Source of the DNA: Mucilaginibacter gilvus
Lineage (GTDB): Bacteria > Bacteroidota > Bacteroidia > Sphingobacteriales > Sphingobacteriaceae
Length of the DNA stretch: 64,000 bases
Direction: 5' to 3'
Assembly (NCBI RefSeq): GCF_004054195.1
Contig: NZ_SBIW01000003.1
Coordinates: forward strand, 1-64,000
Part shown: piece after piece, positions 50,470 through 58,626 of the stretch
Layout: every line of letters begins with the position of its first letter
Numbering within the stretch: the first letter of the stretch is position 1
Program-made: the position numbers and the translations under genes
Notes under the pieces: generated by a model
What the model was told of the DNA's origin: nothing
Database searches by the model: none
Seen by the model: only the letters and a program-made list of their open reading frames with translations

Positions 50470-51257
50470 TGATGAACAAACGGGCCAGCCTCATCCTTTT
50501 AACAATTTTGTGTGCTTGCTTTGCAGCACAGGCACAGGTGGTGGTTACGCTCGATCATTATTTTAACCACGAAACCCATAAGAATGCCTCCGGCCAGCCG
50601 GAGCGCTTTCATTATTTCTGGGAGGAAAAGGCGCAAACCGGTTTCTCTATTTTCGGCGATGCTTTTACAATACAAGGTGCGGTACTCAACTCCCTGGAGG
50701 ATGCACCAACTTTTGCTAATTTGGCGAACACCAAGATCTACATTATTGTAGACCCGGATAGCCGCAAGGAAAACCCGCAACCGAATTATATTGGCGCGGC
50801 GCATATTGATGAGATAGCCAAGTGGGTAAAAGCCGGCGGCGTATTGCTGCTGATGGCCAACGATAGCGCCAATGTAGAGCTGCCGCATTTTAATGAACTT
50901 GCGGCACGTTTTGGAATGCATTTTAATAACGATATTGCAAGCCATGTAATGGATGATAAGCATTTTGAGGATGGTGCCATCAACACGGAGGGTAACGCAA
51001 TTTTTGCTACCGCGAAGAAGATCTTTATGAAGGATGCCTGTTCCATCGGACTGAGCGGGAAGGCAAAGGCAGCGCTGAAAAATAGTGCCGGCGCTGTGAT
51101 TATTGCCAAAGCCAAATACGGCAAAGGTTTTGTACTGGCCGTTGGCGACCCATGGTTGTATAACGAATATGTAAATGGCAGGTTACCTGCCGGTTTTGAG
51201 AACGATAAAGCAGCGAGTGATGTAGCAAGATACCTGCTGAAAAAAGCAAAAAAGTAA
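50469..51257 (+). CDS. Exported DUF4350-like protein
   Basis: The 262-residue protein overlaps the SDR stop by one base (TAATG). It has a signal peptide (about 1-22, CFAAQAQ) and one Rossmann-like domain of the DUF4350/glutamine-amidotransferase-like type: TKIYIIVDPDSRKENPQPNYIG, EIAKWVKAGGVLLLMAND, and YGKGFVLAVGDPWLYNEYVNG near the end. No catalytic cysteine is evident. Such proteins recur in Bacteroidota pectin and uronate clusters; their activity is not established. It closes the cluster. Confidence 0.8.
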   Translation: MMNKRASLILLTILCACFAAQAQVVVTLDHYFNHETHKNASGQPERFHYFWEEKAQTGFSIFGDAFTIQGAVLNSLEDAPTFANLANTKIYIIVDPDSRKENPQPNYIGAAHIDEIAKWVKAGGVLLLMANDSANVELPHFNELAARFGMHFNNDIASHVMDDKHFEDGAINTEGNAIFATAKKIFMKDACSIGLSGKAKAALKNSAGAVIIAKAKYGKGFVLAVGDPWLYNEYVNGRLPAGFENDKAASDVARYLLKKAKK

Positions 51258-51258
51258 A

Positions 51259-51855
51259 ATGGGTAAAGGGCGTTTAGAAGCATTTAGTGACGGTGTTATC
51301 GCAATTATTATCACCATAATGGTGCTGGAGTTGAAAGTGCCGCACCATGCCGATATAGAAGGCCTAACACCGTTGATACCTGTTTTTGTGAGCTACGCCC
51401 TCAGCTTTATTTACGTGGGCATCTACTGGAACAATCACCACCACATGCTGCACGCAACAAAATCAATCAACGGGGCCATCATGTGGGCCAACCTGCATTT
51501 GCTTTTCTGGCTATCGCTGATCCCCTTTGTTACAGGCTGGATGGGCGAGAACCATTTTGCCAAATGGCCGGTGATCTGCTACGGAATTGTGCTGATCATG
51601 AACTCCATCGCCTATACCATCCTGGTGAAATTACTGATACGCCACCATGGCGAACACTCGCTATTGGGTACAGCCTTTGGCTCCGATACCAAGGGGAAGA
51701 TCTCCATGGCTATTTACGCGGTAGCTATTGTAGTTTCCTTCATTCAATCCTGGCTTGGCTTTGCGCTTTATATTGTGGTGGCCTGCATCTGGTTTATCCC
51801 CGACAGGCGCATCGAAAATAAAATGAATAAAGAAGAGGAACCGTATCATGGCTAA
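51259..51855 (+). CDS. TMEM175-family potassium channel-like protein
   Basis: The 198-residue protein has the DUF1211/TMEM175 hallmark RxxxFSDG (RLEAFSDGVIAIIITIMVLEL, residues 5-25) and six membrane segments. The WNNHHHMLHATK loop is also typical. Bacterial TMEM175 proteins form tetrameric K+-permeable channels. It starts 1 bp after the DUF4350 stop and overlaps the next gene by 8 bp, so it is cotranscribed, though functionally separate from the uronate genes. Confidence 0.9.
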   Translation: MGKGRLEAFSDGVIAIIITIMVLELKVPHHADIEGLTPLIPVFVSYALSFIYVGIYWNNHHHMLHATKSINGAIMWANLHLLFWLSLIPFVTGWMGENHFAKWPVICYGIVLIMNSIAYTILVKLLIRHHGEHSLLGTAFGSDTKGKISMAIYAVAIVVSFIQSWLGFALYIVVACIWFIPDRRIENKMNKEEEPYHG

Positions 51856-52402
51856 ATTTTTTGACGAGATCAACAACCAGCATCGGGAGTTTATAGAAGC
51901 GCAAAAGATCTTCTTCACCGCCTCGGCGCCGCTTGACGCGGAAGGGCATGTAAACCTGTCGCCTAAGGGGATGGACAGTTTCCGGGTGTTATCACCCACC
52001 AGCGTGGCCTATATGGATATCAACGGCAGTGGAAATGAAACCTCGGCTCATATATTGGAGAATGGGCGCATCACCATCATGTTTTGCGCCTTTTACGGGC
52101 CGCCAAATATTTTGCGTTTGTATGGAAAGGGCCAAACCGTTTTACCCGGCTCTGCTCAATGGGACGCATTATCACCTTTGTTTCACCTGCCTCTTTCTTC
52201 AAGGCAAATAATTGTTGCCGAAATAGACAAAGTACAAACCTCCTGCGGTTTCGGCGTGCCCTACTATGAATACACCGGCGAACGCGACCAGGCTATTAAA
52301 TGGGCCGACAATAAAGGCGAAGAAGGTATCGAAAAGTACCAGGCAGAAAAGAACCTCCGAAGCATGGATGGCTTACCAACCGCTATGTTCGGAAAGCTCT
52401 AA
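51848..52402 (+). CDS. Pyridoxamine 5'-phosphate oxidase-family protein
   Basis: The 184-residue protein has a split-barrel flavin-binding fold: FFTASAPLDAEGHVNLSPKG, VAYMDINGSGNETSAHI, ITIMFCAFYGPPNILRLYG and ACTIVE-site-like CGFGVPYYEYTG. It is in the subgroup of FMN or F420-type proteins annotated as pyridoxamine 5'-phosphate oxidase-related, not the biosynthetic PdxH. Its substrate is unknown. It overlaps the upstream channel gene by 8 bp and ends directly against the convergent YceH gene. Confidence 0.87.
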   Translation: MAKFFDEINNQHREFIEAQKIFFTASAPLDAEGHVNLSPKGMDSFRVLSPTSVAYMDINGSGNETSAHILENGRITIMFCAFYGPPNILRLYGKGQTVLPGSAQWDALSPLFHLPLSSRQIIVAEIDKVQTSCGFGVPYYEYTGERDQAIKWADNKGEEGIEKYQAEKNLRSMDGLPTAMFGKL

Positions 52403-53047
52403 TTACGTCAGTTCCTTCATCAGTTTATCAAAAGCTTCTTTCAGCTCCGCCAGTTCTGTTTCAACTTTAGTTAGGCGGGCCTCCAGGTCGGATGAAGAGC
52501 GGCGAACGGGTTCGTCCTGCGCATCGTCCTCGGGGATGGTGCCGCCTAACAGGTGGCGGTAGCGCACTTCTTTCTGACCCGGGCGTTTGGGCAATTGCAG
52601 CACATAAGGCATATCTCCATCGGCAAGTTTTTCTAATATGGTCTGCACCTCGTCCAGGTCGTCGAATTCATACATCCGGCCCGAGTTGGAGTTGATCTCG
52701 CCCGGTGTAAGCGGGCCGCGTAATATCAGCAGGCAAATAACCGTAACCTCCGATGGTACCACCGGGAATACGATACCAAAATTGTGCTTATACTTAATGG
52801 CACGGCTGCTGCCGCCTGTAGCGGTAGAGATGAGTCCTTTACGTTTTAAAGTATCCAAAGCAAGCGTTACCTCGTTATCGCTGTAATCAACCACCGGCTT
52901 GCGCGATGATTTTTGGTTACAGGCAACCGTTAGCCCGTTAAGCGTCATAGGGTAATAATCGGGCGTAGTTTTGCTTTTTTCCATTAGCGAACCCAGCACG
53001 CGCAGTTCGGTATCATTTAAAACAGGTAAAGATTGCGGAGTATCCAT
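52403..53047 (-). CDS. YceH-family (DUF480) winged-helix protein
   Basis: The 214-residue protein starts at the ATG at 53045-53047 (MDTPQSLPVLNDTELRVLGSLMEKS). The motif TPDYYPMTLNGLTVACNQKSSR is the DUF480 signature, followed by a second winged helix (VICLLILRGPLTPGEINSNSGRMYEF) and a C-terminal coiled coil (LEARLTKVETELAELKEAFDKL). Two winged helices suggest nucleic-acid binding, but the function of the family is unknown. An earlier in-frame start at 53089 would add residues not seen in the family. Confidence 0.9.
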   Translation of the reverse strand: MDTPQSLPVLNDTELRVLGSLMEKSKTTPDYYPMTLNGLTVACNQKSSRKPVVDYSDNEVTLALDTLKRKGLISTATGGSSRAIKYKHNFGIVFPVVPSEVTVICLLILRGPLTPGEINSNSGRMYEFDDLDEVQTILEKLADGDMPYVLQLPKRPGQKEVRYRHLLGGTIPEDDAQDEPVRRSSSDLEARLTKVETELAELKEAFDKLMKELT

Positions 53048-53257
53048 ACGGCTAATATAGCTAACAGTTTGCAGTTTGTAGTTCTGCAATTATAACTACT
53101 TATGGGATAATGGCGTTGCCCTCGCTAACCCGGCATTGGCAGTCTTAAAGCTCCGGTGAGAACACCGGAGCGGGGGAGATTTTTCATTCCCAGTGGCGGT
53201 GTCCCCACCGCCATCAAACAACGTACACAGTGCCATCTCCCGATAGCAAAAATGAAG

Positions 53258-53290
53258 AGATTTGTCAACTTTTAAAAAGTTGACAAATCT
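53258..53290. repeat. 33-bp perfect palindrome
   Basis: AGATTTGTCAACTTTT, one central A, then its exact reverse complement. It lies 32 bp upstream of the ATG at 53322. It may be a dispersed palindromic repeat, a terminator-like hairpin or a regulator site. The preceding DNA (53100-53230) also holds GC-rich short inverted repeats (GGCGGTGTCCCCACCGCC near 53195-53215). Confidence 0.85.
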
Positions 53291-53321
53291 AAATCACTGC
53301 ATTGTTATCTTAGCCCCAACG

Positions 53322-54116
53322 ATGACAATTGGCATTTTAGGTTGCGGATGGTATGGGCTGGCACTGGCAAAGGCGCTGGTGGCTGATGGGATAACCGTAA
53401 AAGGTTCCACCACTTCGCCGGAAAAACTTACGGTGCTGGCAGATGCCGGCATTATTCCTTTTATTATCGATTTATCTGCTGAAACTACATTGCCGCCCTC
53501 TTTTTTCGACTGCGATGTACTGGTGATTGCTATCCCGCCGAAGGCCCGTTCGGGGGCAGGGGCGGAATATGTGCCGAAACTGCAGCGGGTGATAGATGCC
53601 ATCCACAAGTCTCGGGTAAATAAAGTCATCCTTATCAGCTCCACCGGCGTTTATGCCGATTTGAACCAGGAAGTAAACGAACTAACACCGCCCCAACCCA
53701 ACACTGCCGCCGGGCAGGTACTTTTTGAGGCAGAAGAATTGTTTAACCAGCAAACCGCGCTTAAAACAACCATCATCCGTTTTGGGGGATTAATTGGCCC
53801 CGGCCGTGACCCGGGCAGATTCTTCGCCGGGAAAAAGGACATCCCCAATGGCCTTGCACCTGTAAACCTCATCCATCTGGATGATTGCATTGGCATCAGC
53901 AGGGCTATTATCCAGCAAGATGTTTTTGGCTATACCATTAACGCCTGTACACCGCATCATCCCCCAAAATTAGCGTTTTACATGCAGGCCGCTGACCAAG
54001 CAAATTTACCATTGCCCGAATTTCTGCCTGAACTAAAGGAATGGAAAATAGTGAGCAGCGAAGTGGTTGGAAAACAGCTGATATACAATTATCAAATAGA
54101 TAACTGGCAAAGCTGA
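53322..54116 (+). CDS. NAD(P)-binding atypical SDR (YeeZ-like)
   Basis: The 264-residue protein starts at the ATG at 53322 (MTIGILGCGWYGLALAKAL); the in-frame extension to 53262 reads through a palindrome and is rejected. It has a GxGxxG Rossmann start, ISSTGVYAD in place of the usual SDR active-site strand, RFGGLIGPGRDPGRFFAG and a final HLDDCIGI segment, as in the YeeZ/atypical SDR epimerase-like group. The substrate is unknown. It has no functional link to flanking genes. Confidence 0.85.
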   Translation: MTIGILGCGWYGLALAKALVADGITVKGSTTSPEKLTVLADAGIIPFIIDLSAETTLPPSFFDCDVLVIAIPPKARSGAGAEYVPKLQRVIDAIHKSRVNKVILISSTGVYADLNQEVNELTPPQPNTAAGQVLFEAEELFNQQTALKTTIIRFGGLIGPGRDPGRFFAGKKDIPNGLAPVNLIHLDDCIGISRAIIQQDVFGYTINACTPHHPPKLAFYMQAADQANLPLPEFLPELKEWKIVSSEVVGKQLIYNYQIDNWQS

Positions 54117-54170
54117 CATTGATAATCGGGGCTTTTGCTATTTAGATATTTATATTATTTTAGCAATACC

Positions 54171-54560
54171 ATGGACCAATACAGCATTCCTCTTAAGTAC
54201 CGCAAAATGGAGAACCTCCATATCGTTTTCTGGTTATTTAAAGATATTGGCTGGTGTTTGTTTTGGAAACCTCTGGGCATCGTCATGATCATCCCCACGC
54301 TGGCTATCTCCATCGTCATTGTTTACCGTACACGAAACATGGTGTCTGAAATGTGCCACAACCTCGCTATTACTTTTTGGATCAGTGCCAACTCGTATTG
54401 GATGATCAGTGAGTTTCTGAAATTTGACGCGCTTAGCTTTTATGGGGTTATCACCTATAAACACCTTGCGCTCATCCCGTTTTTCCTGGGGGTATTTTGC
54501 CTCGCCTTTTACTATGTGATATGGCATCCGCGCCACCCCAACGAGATAGAAACGATGTAG
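54171..54560 (+). CDS. Small four-TM membrane protein
   Basis: The 129-residue protein from the ATG at 54171 (MDQYSIPLKYRKMENLHIVFWLFKD) has membrane segments at about 16-32, 34-53, 64-82 and 99-119 and a short cytoplasmic tail (HPRHPNEIETM). It belongs to no family I can name, though the LHIVFWLFKDIGWC opening looks conserved. The start at 54135 would add residues without homology-like character. Confidence 0.75.
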   Translation: MDQYSIPLKYRKMENLHIVFWLFKDIGWCLFWKPLGIVMIIPTLAISIVIVYRTRNMVSEMCHNLAITFWISANSYWMISEFLKFDALSFYGVITYKHLALIPFFLGVFCLAFYYVIWHPRHPNEIETM

Positions 54561-54577
54561 AAAACCGGCGGTTGCCG

Positions 54578-54970
54578 TTATTGAATATTAAGCGGGTTCT
54601 TTTTAAACAAGGCTATTTTGTATTCAAACATTTCGGCCATTTTGCCGGCGCGCCATTTTGCTTCGTCGGCTTTTTCCCCGGCAAATAATTCATCAACCGT
54701 TTTTGTGAACAGCGCTATCCAGGTGGCAAAGTGCTTATGCTCTACCGGTAACTTCGCATGTGGTGGAAAGGGGGTGCCAAAGTAGGTATGCTTGCCCAAC
54801 AGCACCGTTTGCCAAAACCGGTACATTTTTTCGAGATGCGTGCCCCAGTTATCCCGTATAACTTCATTAAAAACAGGGCCAAGCAGTGCGTCTGCCTGTA
54901 TCCGTTCGTAAAAGGTGTCTACCAGCAGTTTTACATCATCTATTGTTAATATCGGGGGCCTGTCTTCCAT
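54578..54970 (-). CDS. Group III truncated haemoglobin
   Basis: The 130-residue protein has group III trHb length and motifs: VDTFYERIQADALLGPVFN (helices A-B), HLEKMYRFWQTVLLG (helix E and distal region), YFGTPFPPHAKLPVEHKHFATWIALFTKTVDELF (proximal His near residue 77-79 in EHKHF). It would bind O2, NO or sulfide through haem in the cytoplasm. It is 17 bp from the convergent membrane-protein gene and shares strand with the rhamnosidase, 1 bp apart. Confidence 0.9.
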   Translation of the reverse strand: MEDRPPILTIDDVKLLVDTFYERIQADALLGPVFNEVIRDNWGTHLEKMYRFWQTVLLGKHTYFGTPFPPHAKLPVEHKHFATWIALFTKTVDELFAGEKADEAKWRAGKMAEMFEYKIALFKKNPLNIQ

Positions 54971-54971
54971 G

Positions 54972-57632
54972 TTATATCAATCTAAAACTGTAAGTGCCGG
55001 CATTTATTGCTATGCCCTTCACCGTATTTAACGGCTTGCCATCCAAATAAACCTTTTTACCCTGCGGGAAGGTAATGGTTGCGGTGGTATTTGCCGGGAT
55101 AGTTACGTTATATTCTACCGTATCGCCATTGCGTTTCCACGACGAGATTATCTTACCATACGGCCCGGTATGTACCGCCTCGAACTGGTTTAAACCCGTA
55201 ACGAAGTTCGGTTTCAGTACCACATTTTTAAAGCCGGGGGCTTTTTCATCCGGCTCTATACCGCCGATGCCACGGTACAACCAGGCGCCAATACCACCAA
55301 ACATGATGTGGTTGAGCGATATATCGTGCTTGGCATCTATCGCCCAATTCTCGTACAACGTAGTGGCACCGTTCACCATCCACCAACCCCATGAGGGGTA
55401 AGTTTCCTGTGAAGCTATTTTGTAGGCCACATCGGCATAGCCGTTATCGCTCAGCGCATTCATAATTGCTTTACCTCCTAAAATACCAACGTCCAAATGG
55501 AAATTATCGGCCTCTACACGCTTGGCAAGGTTAGCTGCAACGCGGGCTTTATAAGCATCGGGTACCAGCCCCATAAACAGCGGTACGCTTAGCTCGGTTT
55601 GCAGGCCTTTGTTGTAGCTGCCGGTTTGTTCGTTCAGGTATTTGTCGTTAAAGGCTTTTTTTATTTTGGATTGCAAGGCGGCGTATTTGGTGTAATCGTC
55701 AGTCTTGCCCAAAAGCTTAGCTATTTTGGCGAGGATAGTAACATCAGCATAATAATAACAGGTAGAGGTCAGCTCAACCGGGGAGACAGATTTTACAGGT
55801 ACCCAATCGCCAAGGCCCCAGCTGCACAAGCCGGTAGGGTACAACTCGTCTATGTGGTTTACGTAACGGCGAATGTTGTCGTAGTTATCCGAAAGTATTT
55901 TTTGATCACCGTAGAACATGTACACGTTCCATGGGATCATGGCCACGGTGCTGGTCCAGTCGGGCCCGTTTCCCCATTCGTAACCCCAGCCGGCGGTAGG
56001 GATGATAGATGGCAATACGCCGTTTGGCTGCTGCTCGTCGCGGTGGTCGGCCATCCATTTTTCGTAAACGGTGATGCCGTCGAAGTTATACAAGCCGGTT
56101 TCGGATGCGATAATGGCGTCACCTGTCCAGCCGTTCTTCTCGCGCTGCGGGCAATCAGTGGGGTAGCCGAACAGGTTGCTTAGGTACGAGTTGTTGGTAG
56201 CGTACCATATTTTATTGATGATAGGGTTAGAAGTATTCACATTGCCCACAGGCGCTACATCGCTGTGCATAAAATAGCCGGTAAGGCTCTCTTTGTTAAG
56301 CGTAATGGGTTCGCTGCTGTTAATTTCCACGTATTGAAAACCTTTGTAATTGAATTTGGGCATAAAGGTTTCCTGGCCGTTACCGCTCAGGGTAAAAATA
56401 TCCACCTGGAAAGGGTCCTTATCATCGGTAGGGCGGTAGTGGAGGTCGATGTTGGAAAGATCGACATGCCCGTTCTTGTAAAGCCTTTCGCCATGTTTAA
56501 GGCGGATAACGGTTCCTGCTTTGCCGCTTACAGTTATTTTGCTTACGCCGGAGATGTTCCGCCCAATGTCGAAAACATAATTGTCATCATCAAACCTGGT
56601 GATGGTTTGAGTGGGCACTTCCTCCACCGCGCGGATGGGTACCAGCTGCTGCGATACGATATTTTGCGACGGCGTAGGGCGGGCAAACGCCGGTTTCCAT
56701 TTGGCGTCGTCGAAGTTAATGGTGTTCCATCCGGGTTGGTCCAGCCGCGCATCGTAATGCTCGGCAGTATAAATACTGTTGAGGGTAATTGGACTTAAAT
56801 TGGTTTTCCAGTGTTCGCTGGAGGTGATGGTTTCAAAAGTGCCATCCTCGTAAGTTATCCTAAGGTCGAGGCAGAACGCTGGGCGTGCGCGCCATGATGC
56901 CAAATGGAAATCCCAAACGGCTGTGCTTTGGTGGTTATACCAGCCGTTGCCCAATAAAACACCAATAGCATTCTTGCCCGCTGCTACCTGTTTGGTTACA
57001 TCATAGGTAACGTACAGCGTGCGCCTGTCGAACCGGGTGTACATGGGATCTAAACGGTGGTTGCCTATTTTTTCGCCGTTGATATAAAGTTCATATAAAC
57101 CGGCTACGGCAATGTACGCCCTTGCCGATTTTACCTTTTTACCAGTGCTAAAGCTGGTACGGAAGTACGGTGCCGGTTTTACGTTAAAGCCATTCTCATC
57201 GCTTATCCAGCTGCCTTTCCAGTTGGCCATCTTCATCATCCCGGTCTCGAAACTGCTAATAGCTGATGGTGCGGAGCTGATGCCATCCTTATCCCAAACA
57301 ACCACCTGCCAAAAGTATTTGGTAAAGGGCTGCAACGCCCTGCCCTGGTAGATGGATAATATATTTGATGAATGTACTTTAGCTGTTGCCCAGCTCTCGC
57401 CCTTGCCACTGCTTACCGCCGCGGAATCCGTCCCCACAAAAATTTGGTAAGCGGTTTGTTTTGCGCCCTGCCTGCTATCGCCCAGCATCCAGGTGAGGCG
57501 GGGGTGCGGGGCATCTACACCAAGCGGGTTGGTTAAATACTCGCAACGCAAACTAAGGGGTTTAACATTGGCAGCGTGCGCGTTAACAGCAATAAACAGA
57601 AATAAGCTTAACAGGCGGAAGTATGATCTCAT
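54972..57632 (-). CDS. GH78 alpha-L-rhamnosidase
   Basis: The 886-residue exported protein has a signal peptide (1-20, VNAHA), N-terminal beta domains (about 25-320), a GH78 rhamnosidase N domain (about 150-330), and the (alpha/alpha)6 catalytic barrel (about 450-800). The catalytic block is PTDCPQREKNGWTGDAIIAS, where the Glu is the likely general acid. GIGGIEPDEKAPGFKNVVLKP near the C-terminus is a family landmark. It removes terminal alpha-L-rhamnose from polysaccharides or plant glycosides. This fits a pectin or flavonoid-rhamnoside role alongside the GH88-KduI genes. Confidence 0.93.
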   Translation of the reverse strand: MRSYFRLLSLFLFIAVNAHAANVKPLSLRCEYLTNPLGVDAPHPRLTWMLGDSRQGAKQTAYQIFVGTDSAAVSSGKGESWATAKVHSSNILSIYQGRALQPFTKYFWQVVVWDKDGISSAPSAISSFETGMMKMANWKGSWISDENGFNVKPAPYFRTSFSTGKKVKSARAYIAVAGLYELYINGEKIGNHRLDPMYTRFDRRTLYVTYDVTKQVAAGKNAIGVLLGNGWYNHQSTAVWDFHLASWRARPAFCLDLRITYEDGTFETITSSEHWKTNLSPITLNSIYTAEHYDARLDQPGWNTINFDDAKWKPAFARPTPSQNIVSQQLVPIRAVEEVPTQTITRFDDDNYVFDIGRNISGVSKITVSGKAGTVIRLKHGERLYKNGHVDLSNIDLHYRPTDDKDPFQVDIFTLSGNGQETFMPKFNYKGFQYVEINSSEPITLNKESLTGYFMHSDVAPVGNVNTSNPIINKIWYATNNSYLSNLFGYPTDCPQREKNGWTGDAIIASETGLYNFDGITVYEKWMADHRDEQQPNGVLPSIIPTAGWGYEWGNGPDWTSTVAMIPWNVYMFYGDQKILSDNYDNIRRYVNHIDELYPTGLCSWGLGDWVPVKSVSPVELTSTCYYYADVTILAKIAKLLGKTDDYTKYAALQSKIKKAFNDKYLNEQTGSYNKGLQTELSVPLFMGLVPDAYKARVAANLAKRVEADNFHLDVGILGGKAIMNALSDNGYADVAYKIASQETYPSWGWWMVNGATTLYENWAIDAKHDISLNHIMFGGIGAWLYRGIGGIEPDEKAPGFKNVVLKPNFVTGLNQFEAVHTGPYGKIISSWKRNGDTVEYNVTIPANTTATITFPQGKKVYLDGKPLNTVKGIAINAGTYSFRLI

Positions 57633-57860
57633 GGTCCGGCTAATATCGAAATTAGCGGGGGGCTTGGCAAGGGAAAATTTGCCTTGAAGCGTAATAAACC
57701 CGCTGTCGATAGAGCTGGGGCGGGCTGTGAGCGGGGAGCGAAAGAGAAATCCTAGACGCTATGCATTCGGACTATACAAAACGGTAATGCATGGCGTACA
57801 CTTAGCAGTTGTATAAGATTTCCCCTGGTTCGAAACAAATGGGGAAGGAGTGTAATATCT
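57633..57860. other. Intergenic region without recognised features
   Basis: A 228-bp spacer between the DUF1080 and rhamnosidase genes. It contains a GGTTCGAAAC string and an ATGCAT pair but no tRNA fold, gene or clear terminator. The rhamnosidase promoter must lie here. Confidence 0.5.
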
Positions 57861-58595
57861 TTACAGTTTCTTGATCTTAATATCTTTAAACCAAACATCC
57901 GCTCCGTGGTCTTGCAAAGCGATATGTCCTTTTTTAAACGTGCCGAAATCGGGCCATTCTTTAAACTTGCTTTCGGCCACCAGTTTTTTCCAGTTATCGG
58001 TCCAGAGTTTGGTGGTTAACACCTGTTCGTCGTTCACAAAAATATTGAGGACGCCATTGTTAACCAGCACTGTGGTTTTGTTCCATTCGCCTGCAGGTTT
58101 TACCACCTCTTTATTTATCGACATCAGATCGTACAGGTCTCCGGCACGGTGTTTTGGTATCTGCCCGTCTTCGTTTTCTTTATTATCGGCCACCTGTGTC
58201 TCTATGCCCGTGTGCCAGCTGTACGGGTACTTCTTAGGGTCCTCGTTCACGTAAAATATAATTCCGCTGTTGCCTGCTTTGGATATTTTCCACTCAATGC
58301 TCAACTCAAAGTTGTCATATTCATCATCGCTCACCAGGTCGCCGCCGTTTTTGGTTTGCCAGTCGCTTTTGGCCGATGCATCTAAATGCAGGACGCCATT
58401 TTGGGCTTTCCAGGCCTTACCGGCTTCGGTTTTGCCGTACGTGTGCCAACCTTTGGTGGTTTTGCCATCAAAGATGGGTGCCCAGGCGGTGTCCTTAAAA
58501 GCCGAGCTATCGGTAGCTACATCGGTACTGCTTTGCGAGGAATGACAGCCGCTTACAATCATAGCGACGAGCACAAAAAGTAAAAAATTTTTCAT
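57861..58595 (-). CDS. DUF1080 lipoprotein, putative 3-keto-glycoside hydrolase
   Basis: The 244-residue protein has a lipobox (MIVSGCHSS, Cys17) and one DUF1080 domain: WAPIFDGKTTKGWHTYGK, DEYDNFELSIEWKISKAGNSGIIFYV, SWHTGIETQVADN, HRAGDLYDL, GEWNKTTVLVNNGVLNIFVND and GHIALQDHGADVWFKDIKIKKL at the end. Compared with the protein at 36025 it belongs to the subgroup with the HRAGDLYD motif. It lies 31 bp downstream of a GMC dehydrogenase on the same strand, repeating the GMC plus DUF1080 pairing. Confidence 0.9.
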   Translation of the reverse strand: MKNFLLFVLVAMIVSGCHSSQSSTDVATDSSAFKDTAWAPIFDGKTTKGWHTYGKTEAGKAWKAQNGVLHLDASAKSDWQTKNGGDLVSDDEYDNFELSIEWKISKAGNSGIIFYVNEDPKKYPYSWHTGIETQVADNKENEDGQIPKHRAGDLYDLMSINKEVVKPAGEWNKTTVLVNNGVLNIFVNDEQVLTTKLWTDNWKKLVAESKFKEWPDFGTFKKGHIALQDHGADVWFKDIKIKKL

Positions 58596-58626
58596 AGTAG
58601 GTAGGATTGATGAGTCTTTAAAAACG

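Noticed and set aside
57780..57850. GGTTCGAAAC string suggesting a tRNA T-arm
   Set aside because: No matching acceptor, D-arm or anticodon arm could be folded around it.
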